This document shows positions 8,128 to 15,801 of a stretch of 64,000 nt of DNA, piece by piece. The notes under the pieces were generated by a model. The model searched no databases, had not been told where the DNA came from, and was given only the letters and a program-made list of their open reading frames with translations. Position 1 is the first letter of the stretch. Each line of letters opens with the position of its first letter. The stretch is from Streptomyces sp. NK08204 (GTDB lineage Bacteria; Actinomycetota; Actinomycetes; Streptomycetales; Streptomycetaceae), in NCBI RefSeq assembly GCF_020400585.1, contig NZ_JAINVF010000002.1:124001-188000 (forward strand), read 5' to 3'. The position numbers and the translations under genes were made by a program.

Positions 8128-8954
8128 TGAGGACACCCGTGACCGACGCCCTGCACAGGGAACTGCTCGAACTCGCCCAGGAGGCCGCCCGCCGCGCCGG
8201 GGAGCTGTTGCGCGACGGCCGCCCGGACGACCTCGCCGTGGCGAGGACCAAGTCCAGCCCGATCGATGTCGTCACCGAGATGGACATCGCGGCGGAGAAG
8301 CTGATCACCGACCTGATCTGCGGCGCCCGCCCCGACGACGGTTTCCTGGGGGAGGAGGGCGCTGCCGTCGAGGGCAGCAGCGGAGTCCGCTGGGTGATCG
8401 ATCCGCTCGACGGCACCGTGAACTACCTGTACGGCCTGCCGACCTGGGCGGTGTCCATCGCCGCCGAGCGGGACGGCGAGGCCGTGGTCGGGGTCGTCGC
8501 GGCCCCGATGCGCGGTGAGACCTACCACGCGGTGCGCGGCGGGGGTGCCTGGGCCACGGGGGCGTGGGAGGGCGAGCGGGCGCTCGCCTGCCGTCCCGCA
8601 CCCCCGCTGGAGCAGGCGCTCGTCTCCACCGGGTTCAACTACGTCGCCGAGGTCCGCGCCCACCAGGCCGAGGTGGCAGCCCGCCTCATTCCCCTGGTGC
8701 GGGACATCCGGCGCGGCGGCTCGGCGGCGATCGACCTGTGCGACGTGGCCTGCGGCCGGCTCGACGGGTACTACGAGCGGGGGCTGAACGCGTGGGACAT
8801 GGCCGCGGGGGACCTGATCGCCAGGGAAGCGGGCGCACTGACCGGTGGACGGCCCCAAGGGCGTCCCTCACGTGATCTGACGGTGGCCGGCAGCCCGGGG
8901 GTCTTCGAGCCCCTCCAGCGCCTGCTGGAGGACTTCGGGGCCTGGCACGACTGA
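8127..8954 (+). CDS. Inositol monophosphatase family protein
   Basis: 275 residues, Mg2+- and Li+-sensitive phosphatase superfamily. Family motifs are present: FLGEEGA (metal-binding Glu), WVIDPLDGTVNYLYGLP (D-P-L-D-G-T) and NAWDMAAGDLIAREAGA (W-D-x-A-A). These signatures are shared by inositol-1-phosphatases, histidinol-phosphatases and fructose-bisphosphatases, so substrate specificity is open. Start ATG 8127 overlaps the ferrochelatase stop by one base; GTG at 8139 is an alternative start of similar quality. Coupling to hemH suggests co-transcription rather than a shared pathway. Transcription ends at a strong hairpin about 90 bases downstream. Confidence 0.88.
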   Translation: MRTPVTDALHRELLELAQEAARRAGELLRDGRPDDLAVARTKSSPIDVVTEMDIAAEKLITDLICGARPDDGFLGEEGAAVEGSSGVRWVIDPLDGTVNYLYGLPTWAVSIAAERDGEAVVGVVAAPMRGETYHAVRGGGAWATGAWEGERALACRPAPPLEQALVSTGFNYVAEVRAHQAEVAARLIPLVRDIRRGGSAAIDLCDVACGRLDGYYERGLNAWDMAAGDLIAREAGALTGGRPQGRPSRDLTVAGSPGVFEPLQRLLEDFGAWHD

Positions 8955-9045
8955 GAGCGGGCGCCGGCGCAGGAGAGGGCCGGCCTCGGAAACCGACGGA
9001 CGCAAGCCCGAGGAGCCGCGGAGGCAAGCCGGAGGAGCCGCCGGA

Positions 9046-9088
9046 CGCGAAGGGACCCCGACGCTGGATTCGCCGGGGTCCCTTCGCG
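9046..9088. terminator. Strong bidirectional hairpin terminator
   Basis: Arms CGCGAAGGGACCCCG (9046-9060) and CGGGGTCCCTTCGCG (9074-9088) are perfect 15-bp complements with a 13-base loop. It separates the convergent inositol-phosphatase and 57-residue genes and ends 13 bases from the stop codon of the latter. Confidence 0.85.
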
Positions 9089-9101
9089 CGCTTCTTGCCG
9101 G

Positions 9102-9275
9102 TCAGGCGTGTGACGCGCCGACCTCCACACCGTGTTCGGCGGCGAGGCGGCGCAGGTCCTCGAGTTCGGCCTGCTCCACCTCCACGAGGAAGTCGTCGCC
9201 CTCGTCACGCGCCCGCGACAGGTCGGACTCGGTCGCCCTTATGCGCTGCAGAAGTCCCGTGGTGAATGCGTCCAT
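9102..9275 (-). CDS. Conserved small hypothetical protein, 57 residues
   Basis: A short acidic, helical protein reading MDAFTTGLLQRIRATESDLS at the N-terminus and ending HGVEVGASHA. The Glu/Leu/Arg-rich centre (residues 15-45) looks like a single amphipathic helix or helical hairpin and could form a coiled coil. It sits between the inositol-phosphatase and cutR, a position I recall being occupied by a hypothetical small ORF in S. coelicolor too, which supports it being real. ATG at 9273-9275 (complement) gives the conserved length. Function unknown. It is divergent from cutR over a 412-base spacer and convergent on the terminator at 9046-9088. Confidence 0.75.
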   Translation of the reverse strand: MDAFTTGLLQRIRATESDLSRARDEGDDFLVEVEQAELEDLRRLAAEHGVEVGASHA

Positions 9276-9687
9276 GCTGCGCCCCCTCGTCCTGGGTCGT
9301 GGGTCGGTGGCACGGGGGTGTGCCGTTCGGAAGGGACGATCACATCTCTCGCGGGTGCCCAGCGCTGCCCGGCCGGGCGGCGACGGTGCCGGACACCCGC
9401 GCCCACGCTGCGAAGCGGACGGGTGTGCCGCATGGTGCTGCGGCACATGCAGAGCGTGATCGCGGGGTGTAACACCCGTCCTCCCCCCGCTCTCTTCCGC
9501 GGAAACCTCCGCCGGAAGAGAAAAATCTCGCGTTTCCGCCCCGCCGCCTCGATCCCTTCGGTCGGCTACCCGTCTTACAGCCGACTTATGGCCGAAAAGG
9601 GCAGGATGGAGGTCACACCCGAGATCAGCCCTGCCCGCGCGCGCCCACGGCGCGCCCCCCGGGTTGGACACAGGAAGGACAAGCGAC
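9276..9687. other. Divergent regulatory region upstream of cutRS
   Basis: No gene is visible in these 412 bases. They hold several symmetrical sequences: GGGTGT-A-ACACCC at 9465-9477, TTCCGCGGAA at 9495-9504, and an inverted repeat CTCTTCCG (9492-9499) / CGGAAGAG (9513-9520) with 13 bases between arms. Base composition becomes AT-richer from about 9510 to 9600. Any of the palindromes could be the CutR or another regulator's binding site; none matches a consensus I can name with confidence. Confidence 0.45.
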
Positions 9688-10341
9688 GTGCGCGTACTCG
9701 TCGTCGAAGACGAGCAGTTGCTCGCCGATGCGGTGGCCACCGGACTGCGCCGGGAGGCCATGGCCGTCGACGTCGTGTACGACGGTGCGGCTGCCCTGGA
9801 GCGCATCGGCGTCAACGACTACGACGTGGTCGTCCTCGACCGCGACCTCCCGCGCGTGCACGGCGACGACGTCTGCCGCAAGATCGTCGAGCTGGGCATG
9901 CCCACGCGTGTGCTCATGCTCACCGCGTCCGGAGACGTCAGCGACCGTGTCGAGGGCCTGGAGATCGGCGCCGACGACTATCTGCCCAAGCCGTTCGCCT
10001 TCAGCGAGCTGATCGCGCGCGTGCGCGCCCTCGGCCGCCGTACGAGCGTGCCGCTGCCGCCGGTCCTGGAGCGCGCCGGCATCAAGCTCGACCCCAACCG
10101 CCGCGAGGTCTTCCGCGACGGCAAGGAGGTCCAGCTCGCGCCCAAGGAGTTCGCGGTGCTGGAGGTGCTGATGCGCAGCGAGGGCGCTGTCGTGTCCGCC
10201 GAGCAGCTTCTGGAGAAGGCCTGGGACGAGAACACCGACCCGTTCACCAACGTGGTGCGGGTCACGGTCATGACGCTGCGCCGCAAGCTGGGCGAGCCGC
10301 CGGTCATCGTCACCGTCCCCGGCTCCGGCTACCGGATCTGA
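9688..10341 (+). CDS. cutR: Response regulator CutR (OmpR/PhoB family)
   Basis: 217 residues, the length reported for Streptomyces CutR. An N-terminal receiver (1-115) has the acidic pair Glu7/Asp8, phosphoacceptor Asp51 in VVVLDRDLP, and the LPKPF lysine near 100. A C-terminal winged-helix domain (about 130-217) carries the EVQLAPKEFAVLEVLMR and VVRVTVMTLRRKLGEP motifs of OmpR-type DNA-binding domains. I chose GTG 9688, with GGAAGGA at 9673-9679 in good spacing, over an in-frame TTG at 9664. The partner kinase gene follows after 5 bases. The position between ferrochelatase/inositol-phosphatase and a DUF4193 gene matches the cutRS locus of S. coelicolor and S. lividans, where the system affects antibiotic output and the secretion-stress response. 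Confidence 0.92.
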   Translation: MRVLVVEDEQLLADAVATGLRREAMAVDVVYDGAAALERIGVNDYDVVVLDRDLPRVHGDDVCRKIVELGMPTRVLMLTASGDVSDRVEGLEIGADDYLPKPFAFSELIARVRALGRRTSVPLPPVLERAGIKLDPNRREVFRDGKEVQLAPKEFAVLEVLMRSEGAVVSAEQLLEKAWDENTDPFTNVVRVTVMTLRRKLGEPPVIVTVPGSGYRI

Positions 10342-10346
10342 TCCCC

Positions 10347-11594
10347 GTGGCCGCGACACCCGCGCCGCCCCAGGCGCCACCGAAACCCACCTGGGACCCG
10401 AGGAGGCCGCAGCCTCCCTTTCCCTGGCTGCGTCCGACCATCCGCATACGGCTCACGCTGCTGTACGGCGGCATGTTCCTGATCGCCGGCATCCTGCTGC
10501 TGTCGATCATCTACCTGCTGGCCGCACAGGCCATCAACACGGGCAACCAGCCGCTGTTCAAGATCGTCAGCTTCCAGGAGCTGAAGGTCTCCAGTGAGAA
10601 CTGCCCCGCGATCAACACCACCAGCCTGCCGCTGGCGGACTTCAACGAGGCGATCAGCCGGTGCGTGGACCACCAGCGCCAGGCGGCCCTGGACGACCTG
10701 CTCAGCCGCTCCCTGCTGGCCCTGCTGGGACTCGCCGTGATCGCCTTCGCGTTCGGCTACGCGATGGCGGGCCGTGTGCTGTCCCCGCTCGGCCGGATCA
10801 CCCGCACCGCCCGCCAGGTGGCCGGCTCCGACCTGTCCCGGCGGATCGAGCTGGACGGCCCGGACGACGAGCTGAAGGAGCTGGCCGACACCTTCGACGA
10901 CATGCTGGAGCGCCTGCAGCGGGCCTTCACCGCCCAGCAGCGCTTCGTCGCCAACGCCTCCCACGAGCTGCGCACGCCGCTCGCGATCAACCGCACGCTG
11001 CTGGAGGTGCACCTGTCCGATCCGGACGCGCCGGTGGAACTGCAGCAGCTCGGCAAGACGCTGCTGGCCACCAACGAGCGCAGCGAGCAGCTGGTCGAGG
11101 GCCTGCTGCTGCTCGCCCGCAGCGACAACCAGATCATCGAGCGGGGGCCCGTCGATCTGGCCGAGGTGGCCGGGCAGGCCATCGACCAGGTGCATGGCGA
11201 GGCGGAGGCCAAGGGAGTCGAGATACGCGGCGAGCGCAAGCCCGCCGTGGTGCAGGGCAATGGCGTGCTGCTGGAGCGGATCGCGCTGAACCTCGTCCAG
11301 AACGCGGTGCGCTACAACGTGCCGGAGTCCGGCTGGGTCGAGGTCACCACCGAGGTGGCGCACGGGCAGGCCGTGCTGACCGTGTCGAACACCGGGCCGG
11401 TGGTGCCGGCGTACGAGATCGACAACCTCTTCGAGCCGTTCAGACGGCTGCGTACGGAGCGCACAGGCAGCGACAAGGGGGTGGGCCTCGGTCTGTCCAT
11501 CGTCCGTTCCGTGGCCCGCGCGCACGGCGGCCACATCGCGGCGCGGCCCAGGGAGGGCGGCGGTCTGGTGATGCGTGTCACCTTGCCGTTGTGA
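10347..11594 (+). CDS. cutS: Sensor histidine kinase CutS
   Basis: 415 residues. A Pro-rich cytoplasmic N-terminus (1-30) is followed by TM1 (about 36-60), an extracytoplasmic sensor loop of about 60 residues, TM2 (about 122-142), a HAMP linker, an H-box FVANASHELRTPL with phospho-accepting His206, and a HATPase domain with LVQNAVRYN (N-box), a weak G1 region and GVGLGLSIVRSVA (G2). The sensor loop contains exactly two cysteines, Cys86 and Cys106, well placed for a reversible disulfide. Start GTG 10347 lies five bases after cutR. The N-box to G-box order and spacing are intact, so the kinase should be active. Downstream lies a long 451-base spacer. Confidence 0.92.
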   Translation: MAATPAPPQAPPKPTWDPRRPQPPFPWLRPTIRIRLTLLYGGMFLIAGILLLSIIYLLAAQAINTGNQPLFKIVSFQELKVSSENCPAINTTSLPLADFNEAISRCVDHQRQAALDDLLSRSLLALLGLAVIAFAFGYAMAGRVLSPLGRITRTARQVAGSDLSRRIELDGPDDELKELADTFDDMLERLQRAFTAQQRFVANASHELRTPLAINRTLLEVHLSDPDAPVELQQLGKTLLATNERSEQLVEGLLLLARSDNQIIERGPVDLAEVAGQAIDQVHGEAEAKGVEIRGERKPAVVQGNGVLLERIALNLVQNAVRYNVPESGWVEVTTEVAHGQAVLTVSNTGPVVPAYEIDNLFEPFRRLRTERTGSDKGVGLGLSIVRSVARAHGGHIAARPREGGGLVMRVTLPL

Positions 11595-12045
11595 CCGGGT
11601 CTGTGGTCCGTCCGTGATCCACCACCTGATCCGTTCCGTGCCAGGTTCTGTAGTCTGTGCCGACACACCCGGAAGCTGTTCGCTTTACGCGGAATTTTCC
11701 GGACCTCTCACGAGGTTCTCACTGTGTGATCGATCACATGGGCGGATTTCCGGCCATGTACTGTCCGTGATCATGGCGCGGCATGGAAACCCGGGAAAAT
11801 CGGGGTTTTCAGGACTCCTGATCACGGGAAGTACACGGTGGGGCGCCTTTGAGGTGCGGCATTCGAACCGTGTACGGTCCTCACCGCCATCCAAGCCGAT
11901 CACTCTTGAGAGATCGGATTGGGTGTCGATTGAGTAACAGACCTTGATGTGAGGCAAAATCTCCGCCTCGGGTCGGGCACAAGTCCGGCCTCTCACGCGT
12001 TACGTGCGCTGGAGACACCGCAGACACCCAGAGGGGGAGAGCGAC
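11595..12045. other. Long AT-richer intergenic region between cutS and the DUF4193 gene
   Basis: 451 bases with no gene. The stretch 11690-11940 is visibly lower in GC than its neighbours and full of GATCA/TGATC words. CCGTGATCA at 11765-11773 pairs with TGATCACGG at 11819-11827 (9-bp inverted arms around a small GAAA/TTTTC hairpin that could end cutRS transcription), and a perfect palindrome lies at 11725-11738. The promoter for the DUF4193 gene must be here; I cannot pick -35/-10 boxes with confidence. Confidence 0.45.
11725..11738. promoter_or_regulatory. Perfect 14-bp palindrome TGTGATCGATCACA
   Basis: Arms TGTGATC/GATCACA are perfectly symmetrical. The half-site TGTGA is that of CRP/FNR-family regulators, but the spacing between TGTGA and TCACA is 4 bp rather than the usual 6, so a Crp assignment is doubtful. 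It lies about 130 bp after the cutS stop and 310 bp before the next gene. Confidence 0.4.
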
Positions 12046-12342
12046 ATGGCAACCGATTACGACACTCCACGCAAGACCGATGACGACGTCGACTCGGACA
12101 GTCTTGAAGAGCTGAAGGCCCGAAGGAACGACAAGTCCACCTCCGCGGTGGACGTCGACGAGTTCGAGGCGGCCGAGGGCCTCGAGCTGCCGGGCGCCGA
12201 TCTCTCGAACGAGGAGCTGGCCGTCCGTGTACTGCCGAAGCAGCAGGACGAGTTCACCTGCATGAGCTGCTTCCTGGTGCACCACCGCAGCCAGCTTGCC
12301 CGGGAGAAGAACGGTCAGCCGATCTGCCGCGACTGCGACTGA
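12046..12342 (+). CDS. DUF4193 family small zinc-ribbon protein
   Basis: 98 residues, acidic, with a C-terminal zinc-ribbon-like segment FTCMSCFLVHHRSQLAREKN ... CRDCD containing two CxxC pairs. The N-terminal half is rich in Asp, Glu and Ser (DVDSDSLEELKARRN) and is probably disordered or helical. DUF4193 proteins are near-universal in Actinobacteria, usually next to dut, as here, and are thought to be nucleic-acid-associated or structural; no function is proven to my knowledge. The ATG at 12046 follows GAGGGGGAGAGC. The gene is the first of a short run reading rightward. Confidence is high for the family, low for role. Confidence 0.88.
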   Translation: MATDYDTPRKTDDDVDSDSLEELKARRNDKSTSAVDVDEFEAAEGLELPGADLSNEELAVRVLPKQQDEFTCMSCFLVHHRSQLAREKNGQPICRDCD

Positions 12343-12355
12343 GGACGGGTCGGCC

Positions 12356-13261
12356 GTGACTGGCTCGACCCCTCCGCGGAAGCGCCGCTTCCCCCTGCTG
12401 GGAGCGGACCAAGGGCCGTCCGACGGCTCGCACGGCGCGCGTGACGACGAGCGGGGCTCACCCGATGCGGGAGCCTCGCTCGAACCGGCGACCGGGCGTC
12501 AGGGCGCCTCGGCGTCGGGAAGGCCGGCGCCCATCGCCTGGCGCCAGGCCGCGGTGGTGCGGGACAAGGCGCGGGGGCTGGCCCGCGAAGGCGTCCGTAT
12601 GGGCGGCAGCCGCGCCCGCGCGGGCCTGGCGTACCTCACGGACCGGATCATCGAGATCGCCCCGCGTGTCCTCGTACGCGACCTCGACACCCTGCGTCGG
12701 CAGTTCCCGGGCCTCGGGCCCGAGCAGCTCGCCGACAAGCTCGTCGCGGGCGCGGCGACCGGGACCTCCACGGTCGGGGCCGGAATCGGAGCGGCGGCCA
12801 TGCTGCCGGTGCCGCCGGCCATGCCGACCGAGCTGGCCGCGGAGATCACCGGAGTCGCGGCGATAGAGCTGAAGCTCATCGCCGAACTGCACGAGGTGTA
12901 CGGCGTACGACCGCCCGGGAACCTCAAGGCGCGCAGCACCGCGTATCTGTCCTCCTGGTCGGGGGAGCGCGGCATCGACGTGATGAAACCGTCGACGATC
13001 AACACGGCCCTCGGGGGCCAGATGAAACGCGAGCTGCGTCAGCAGATCATGAAGCGGATGGTCCGGGACATGCCCAACCTGATGCCGTTCATGGTCGGCG
13101 CGGTGGTGGGCGCGGTCATGAACCGCCGCGACACCAGGAGACTCGCAGCACGCATCCGCGCGGACCTCAGAAAGATCCAGGTCCCCTGGGACGAGCTGCC
13201 CGAACTCCCACCCCTGGAGCAGCCGGCGGACCCCCTGGAGCCGGGCACCGAACTGGGTTAG
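12356..13261 (+). CDS. Conserved hypothetical protein with hydrophobic Gly/Ala segments (EcsC-like features)
   Basis: 301 residues starting at GTG 12356, 13 bases after the DUF4193 stop. A charged, disordered N-terminus (1-60) precedes a helical core. Two Gly/Ala-rich hydrophobic stretches are visible: AGAATGTSTVGAGIGAAAML near 140-160 and NLMPFMVGAVVGAVMNRRDT near 240-260, followed by a basic amphipathic tail RRLAARIRADLRKIQVPW and a Pro/Glu-rich end. This pattern resembles EcsC-family membrane-associated proteins, but I cannot confirm that without a profile search. It lies in the conserved cutRS-dut neighbourhood and is convergent with the DUF3093 gene, 8 bases away. Function unknown. Confidence 0.7.
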   Translation: MTGSTPPRKRRFPLLGADQGPSDGSHGARDDERGSPDAGASLEPATGRQGASASGRPAPIAWRQAAVVRDKARGLAREGVRMGGSRARAGLAYLTDRIIEIAPRVLVRDLDTLRRQFPGLGPEQLADKLVAGAATGTSTVGAGIGAAAMLPVPPAMPTELAAEITGVAAIELKLIAELHEVYGVRPPGNLKARSTAYLSSWSGERGIDVMKPSTINTALGGQMKRELRQQIMKRMVRDMPNLMPFMVGAVVGAVMNRRDTRRLAARIRADLRKIQVPWDELPELPPLEQPADPLEPGTELG

Positions 13262-13269
13262 GGGCCGGG

Positions 13270-13734
13270 CTAGGCCTGCTGTCCCCGCGCCGCCTCGATC
13301 GCCGCCGCCAGCCGCTCGGGCTCCCGCGTCGACAGGTACAGGTAGGGCGTCGGGTCCTGCGGGTCCGTGACCTCCACGCGCAGCGCCGTGGGGATGTAGG
13401 AACGCAGCAGGAGGAAGGCGCGGGTGTCGGCCTTGTAGGTGCGCCAGGCGCGGGCCTCCTCGGCGTCCAGGATCTCCGACCCGCCCAGCGCCGACACCGG
13501 GATCTTCGCCTCGCCCGCGATCAGGGATCCGCCCACGACCCGGATCCGCAGCGACCCGTAGGAACTGGCCGCGACCGCGGCGGCAGCCGTGCCGCCGGCC
13601 AGGCCCCCGAGCATCGGCAGGGTGCCGTAGGGGAGCAGGATCAGGGCGAGGGAGAAGCCCACGAGGAAGCTGATCAGCCACCACGAGCGGGGGGCGGTGA
13701 GGCGTTCTTCGTAGGGGGTGGCGGAGTGCTGCAT
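13270..13734 (-). CDS. DUF3093 family membrane protein
   Basis: 154 residues. It begins YEERLTAPRSWWLISFLVGF, the hallmark of DUF3093, with two adjacent transmembrane segments (about 19-40 and 41-60, Gly/Ala rich), followed by a soluble PH-like domain. That domain contains the GGSLIAGEAKIPVSALG and ARAWRTYKADTRAFLLLRSY stretches and ends in DPTPYLYLSTREPERLAAAI. Members are actinobacterial inner-membrane proteins of unknown function usually found beside dut and DUF3710, exactly as here. Start ATG 13734 gives the usual length. It is divergent from the thioesterase gene. Confidence 0.88.
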   Translation of the reverse strand: MQHSATPYEERLTAPRSWWLISFLVGFSLALILLPYGTLPMLGGLAGGTAAAAVAASSYGSLRIRVVGGSLIAGEAKIPVSALGGSEILDAEEARAWRTYKADTRAFLLLRSYIPTALRVEVTDPQDPTPYLYLSTREPERLAAAIEAARGQQA

Positions 13735-13846
13735 GGAGCCAAGCTTGGCACGGGATCGAGACAGGGCCGGAGCCGGGGCAGCCGGTGCGAAGCGCTGTCG
13801 GGCAGGGCGGTGGCGGGTGACGGGCGGGCGGGTAAGGTCTGCGGCT

Positions 13847-14431
13847 GTGAGTGGTAGTTCCGCAGCTCTTCAGCCTCCGGCCGACGCCGTGACACCGGTT
13901 CGGCATCCCGACGCGCCCGCCCCCGGGCAGCCTCTCGGCGCCCACTACGAACACTGTTTCGGTTGTGGCCCCGGGCAGCCGCACGGCCTGCACCTGGAGG
14001 CACGGGCCGGTGAGGGTGTCTCCCTCACCGCCGAGTTCACCGTCCAGCCCGCCCACCAGGGCGCTCCCGGCCTTGCCCACGGCGGTGTGCTGGCCACCGC
14101 CCTCGACGAGACCCTCGGCTCGCTGAACTGGCTGCTGCGGACCATCGCCGTCACCGGCCGGCTGGAGACCGACTTCCTCCGGCCGGTCCCGGTGGGCACC
14201 ACGCTCCACCTGGAGGCCGAGGTCACCGCCGTCGCCGGGCGGAAGATCTACTCCACCGCGACCGGGCGCATCGGCGGCCCCGACGGGCCCGTCGCCGTCC
14301 GCGCCGACGCCCTGTTCATCGAGGTGAAGGTCGACCACTTCATCGACCACGGCCGCAAGGAGGAGATCCAGGCCGCCATGAGCGACCCGGACCAGATCCG
14401 GCGGGTCCGCGCCTTCGAGGTGAACCCGTGA
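13847..14431 (+). CDS. PaaI-family hotdog thioesterase
   Basis: 194 residues with a single hotdog fold from about 35 to 160. The opening HCFGCGPGQPHGLHL and the substrate-channel motif LAHGGVLATALDETLG (H-G-G plus D/E) are diagnostic of PaaI/YdiI-type acyl-CoA thioesterases; the latter includes the catalytic acid. A short Pro/Ala N-terminal extension and a charged C-terminal helix follow the usual family plan. Start is GTG 13847; a TAAGGT hexamer ends nine bases before it, so the message could be nearly leaderless. The stop overlaps the dut start by 4 bases (GTGA), implying one transcript. Its physiological thioester is unknown. Confidence 0.85.
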   Translation: MSGSSAALQPPADAVTPVRHPDAPAPGQPLGAHYEHCFGCGPGQPHGLHLEARAGEGVSLTAEFTVQPAHQGAPGLAHGGVLATALDETLGSLNWLLRTIAVTGRLETDFLRPVPVGTTLHLEAEVTAVAGRKIYSTATGRIGGPDGPVAVRADALFIEVKVDHFIDHGRKEEIQAAMSDPDQIRRVRAFEVNP

Positions 14432-14979
14432 GCCGCGACCTCCTCAACGTGCTCATCCGGCGTGTCGACCCGGACGTACCGCTTCCGGCGTACGAGCACC
14501 CCGGTGACGCCGGTGCCGATCTGCGCACCACCGAGGCGTGCGAACTGGCGCCCGGCGAGCGGGCCGTCCTGCCCACGGGGGTGTCGATCGCCCTCCCGGA
14601 GGGGTACGCGGCATTCGTGCACCCACGTTCCGGACTCGCCGCCCGCTGCGGTGTCGCCCTCGTGAATGCCCCAGGGACGGTTGATGCCGGGTACCGTGGG
14701 GAGATCAAGGTGATCGTGGTGAATCTCGACCCGCGCGAGTCCGTGCGGTTCGAGCGCTTCGACCGGATTGCCCAACTGGTCGTCCAGCAGGTCGAGAGGG
14801 TCCGCTTCCAGGAGGTGGCGGAACTTCCCGGCTCGGCGCGGGCCGAGGGGGGCTTCGGGTCCACCGGCGGCCATGCCGCGGTGGGCGACGAGAGCGGCAC
14901 AAGCGGTCAGGCCGTCGTGGACGGCCCGACGGGTGGGAATCGATACGCTTCGGTCGTATCCGACCGGGAAGGACAGTGA
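14428..14979 (+). CDS. dut: dUTP diphosphatase
   Basis: 183 residues of the trimeric all-beta dUTPase family, which hydrolyses dUTP to dUMP and PPi, keeping uracil out of DNA and feeding dTMP synthesis. All five motifs are recognisable: HPGDAGADLRTTE (1), PRSGLAAR (2), VNAPGTVDAGYRGEI (3, with the Asp that activates water), RFDRIAQLVVQQV (4), and a C-terminal Gly-rich GSARAEGGFGSTG (5) that closes over the substrate. A further 35 or so residues after motif 5 form a non-conserved tail, longer than usual. GTG 14428 overlaps the upstream thioesterase stop. The following DUF3710 gene begins one base after the stop triplet. Confidence 0.95.
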   Translation: MSRDLLNVLIRRVDPDVPLPAYEHPGDAGADLRTTEACELAPGERAVLPTGVSIALPEGYAAFVHPRSGLAARCGVALVNAPGTVDAGYRGEIKVIVVNLDPRESVRFERFDRIAQLVVQQVERVRFQEVAELPGSARAEGGFGSTGGHAAVGDESGTSGQAVVDGPTGGNRYASVVSDREGQ

Positions 14980-14980
14980 C

Positions 14981-15745
14981 GTGTTCGGACGTCGCAAGAA
15001 GAAGGGTGCCGCCGAGGACGCGGCCGGCGAGGCCGAGCAGGTCGTCGACAACGTCGACACCGAGGCGGACGAGGAAGAAGAGGGCGAGCGCGAGCGCGTC
15101 CGCCTTGAGCCCGAGCCCCGGCCCGACGGGCCGTGGGACAGCAGCGAGGTGCGCGAACCGGCCGAAGGCCGGGTCGACCTCGGCGGCCTGTTCGTGCCGG
15201 GCGTCGACGGCATGGAGCTGCGGGTCGAGGTGGCCGGTGACGCGATCGTCGCCGCGACCGTCGTGCTGCGCGACAGCGCCATCCAGCTCCAGGCGTTCGC
15301 CGCGCCCAAGCGCGAGGGCATCTGGGGCGAGGTCCGCGAGGAGATCGCGTCCGGCATCACCCAGCAGGGCGGCATCGTCGACGAGGTCGAGGGGCCGCTG
15401 GGCTGGGAGCTGCGCGCCCAGGTGCCGGTGCAGCTGCCGGACGGCACGGGTGGTTTCCAGGTCGTGCGGTTCGTCGGCGTGGACGGTCCGCGCTGGTTCC
15501 TGCGCGGTGTGATCTCCGGCCAGGGCGCGGTGCAGCCGCAGGCCGCCGGCCTGCTGGAGCAGATCTTCCGGGACACGGTCGTGGTCCGCGGCGAGGGCCC
15601 GATGGCGCCCCGCGACCCGATCGTCCTCAAGCTGCCGAACGACGCCCAGATGGTTCCCGAGGGCGTCCAGCAGGAGGAGTCCTCGCGCTTCTCCGGCGGC
15701 ATGGGCCAGCTGCAGCGCGGACCGGAGATCACCGAGGTCCGCTAG
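14981..15745 (+). CDS. DUF3710 domain protein
   Basis: 254 residues. Starts with a basic patch FGRRKKKGAAEDAAGEAE and an acidic, likely disordered linker (to about 60), then the DUF3710 core (about 70-220) with DLGGLFVPGVDGMELRVEV, LQAFAAPKREGIWGEVREEI, a conserved WELRAQVPVQLPDG and RFVGVDGPRWFLRGVISG. The family occurs almost always next to dut in Actinobacteria and has no established function. GTG 14981 follows GGGAAGGAC. A hairpin terminator lies 27 bases downstream, closing the thioesterase-dut-DUF3710 operon. Confidence 0.9.
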   Translation: MFGRRKKKGAAEDAAGEAEQVVDNVDTEADEEEEGERERVRLEPEPRPDGPWDSSEVREPAEGRVDLGGLFVPGVDGMELRVEVAGDAIVAATVVLRDSAIQLQAFAAPKREGIWGEVREEIASGITQQGGIVDEVEGPLGWELRAQVPVQLPDGTGGFQVVRFVGVDGPRWFLRGVISGQGAVQPQAAGLLEQIFRDTVVVRGEGPMAPRDPIVLKLPNDAQMVPEGVQQEESSRFSGGMGQLQRGPEITEVR

Positions 15746-15771
15746 CCGGCCCCGCTCGGCAGGGATTCGAC

Positions 15772-15801
15772 GGGCCGCACCCCAGCCCCGGGGTGCGGCC
15801 C
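15772..15801 (+). terminator. Intrinsic terminator of the dut operon
   Basis: GGGCCGCACCCC (15772-15783) pairs perfectly with GGGGTGCGGCCC (15790-15801) across a 6-base loop, followed by TTT. It is placed 27 bases after the DUF3710 stop. Confidence 0.88.

Noticed and set aside
10329..11666. Long antisense frame over cutS
   Set aside because: Composition is that of a shadow frame; cutS on the + strand has full kinase motifs.
11850..11890. tRNA-like TTCGAACC word
   Set aside because: No acceptor or anticodon stems can be folded around it.
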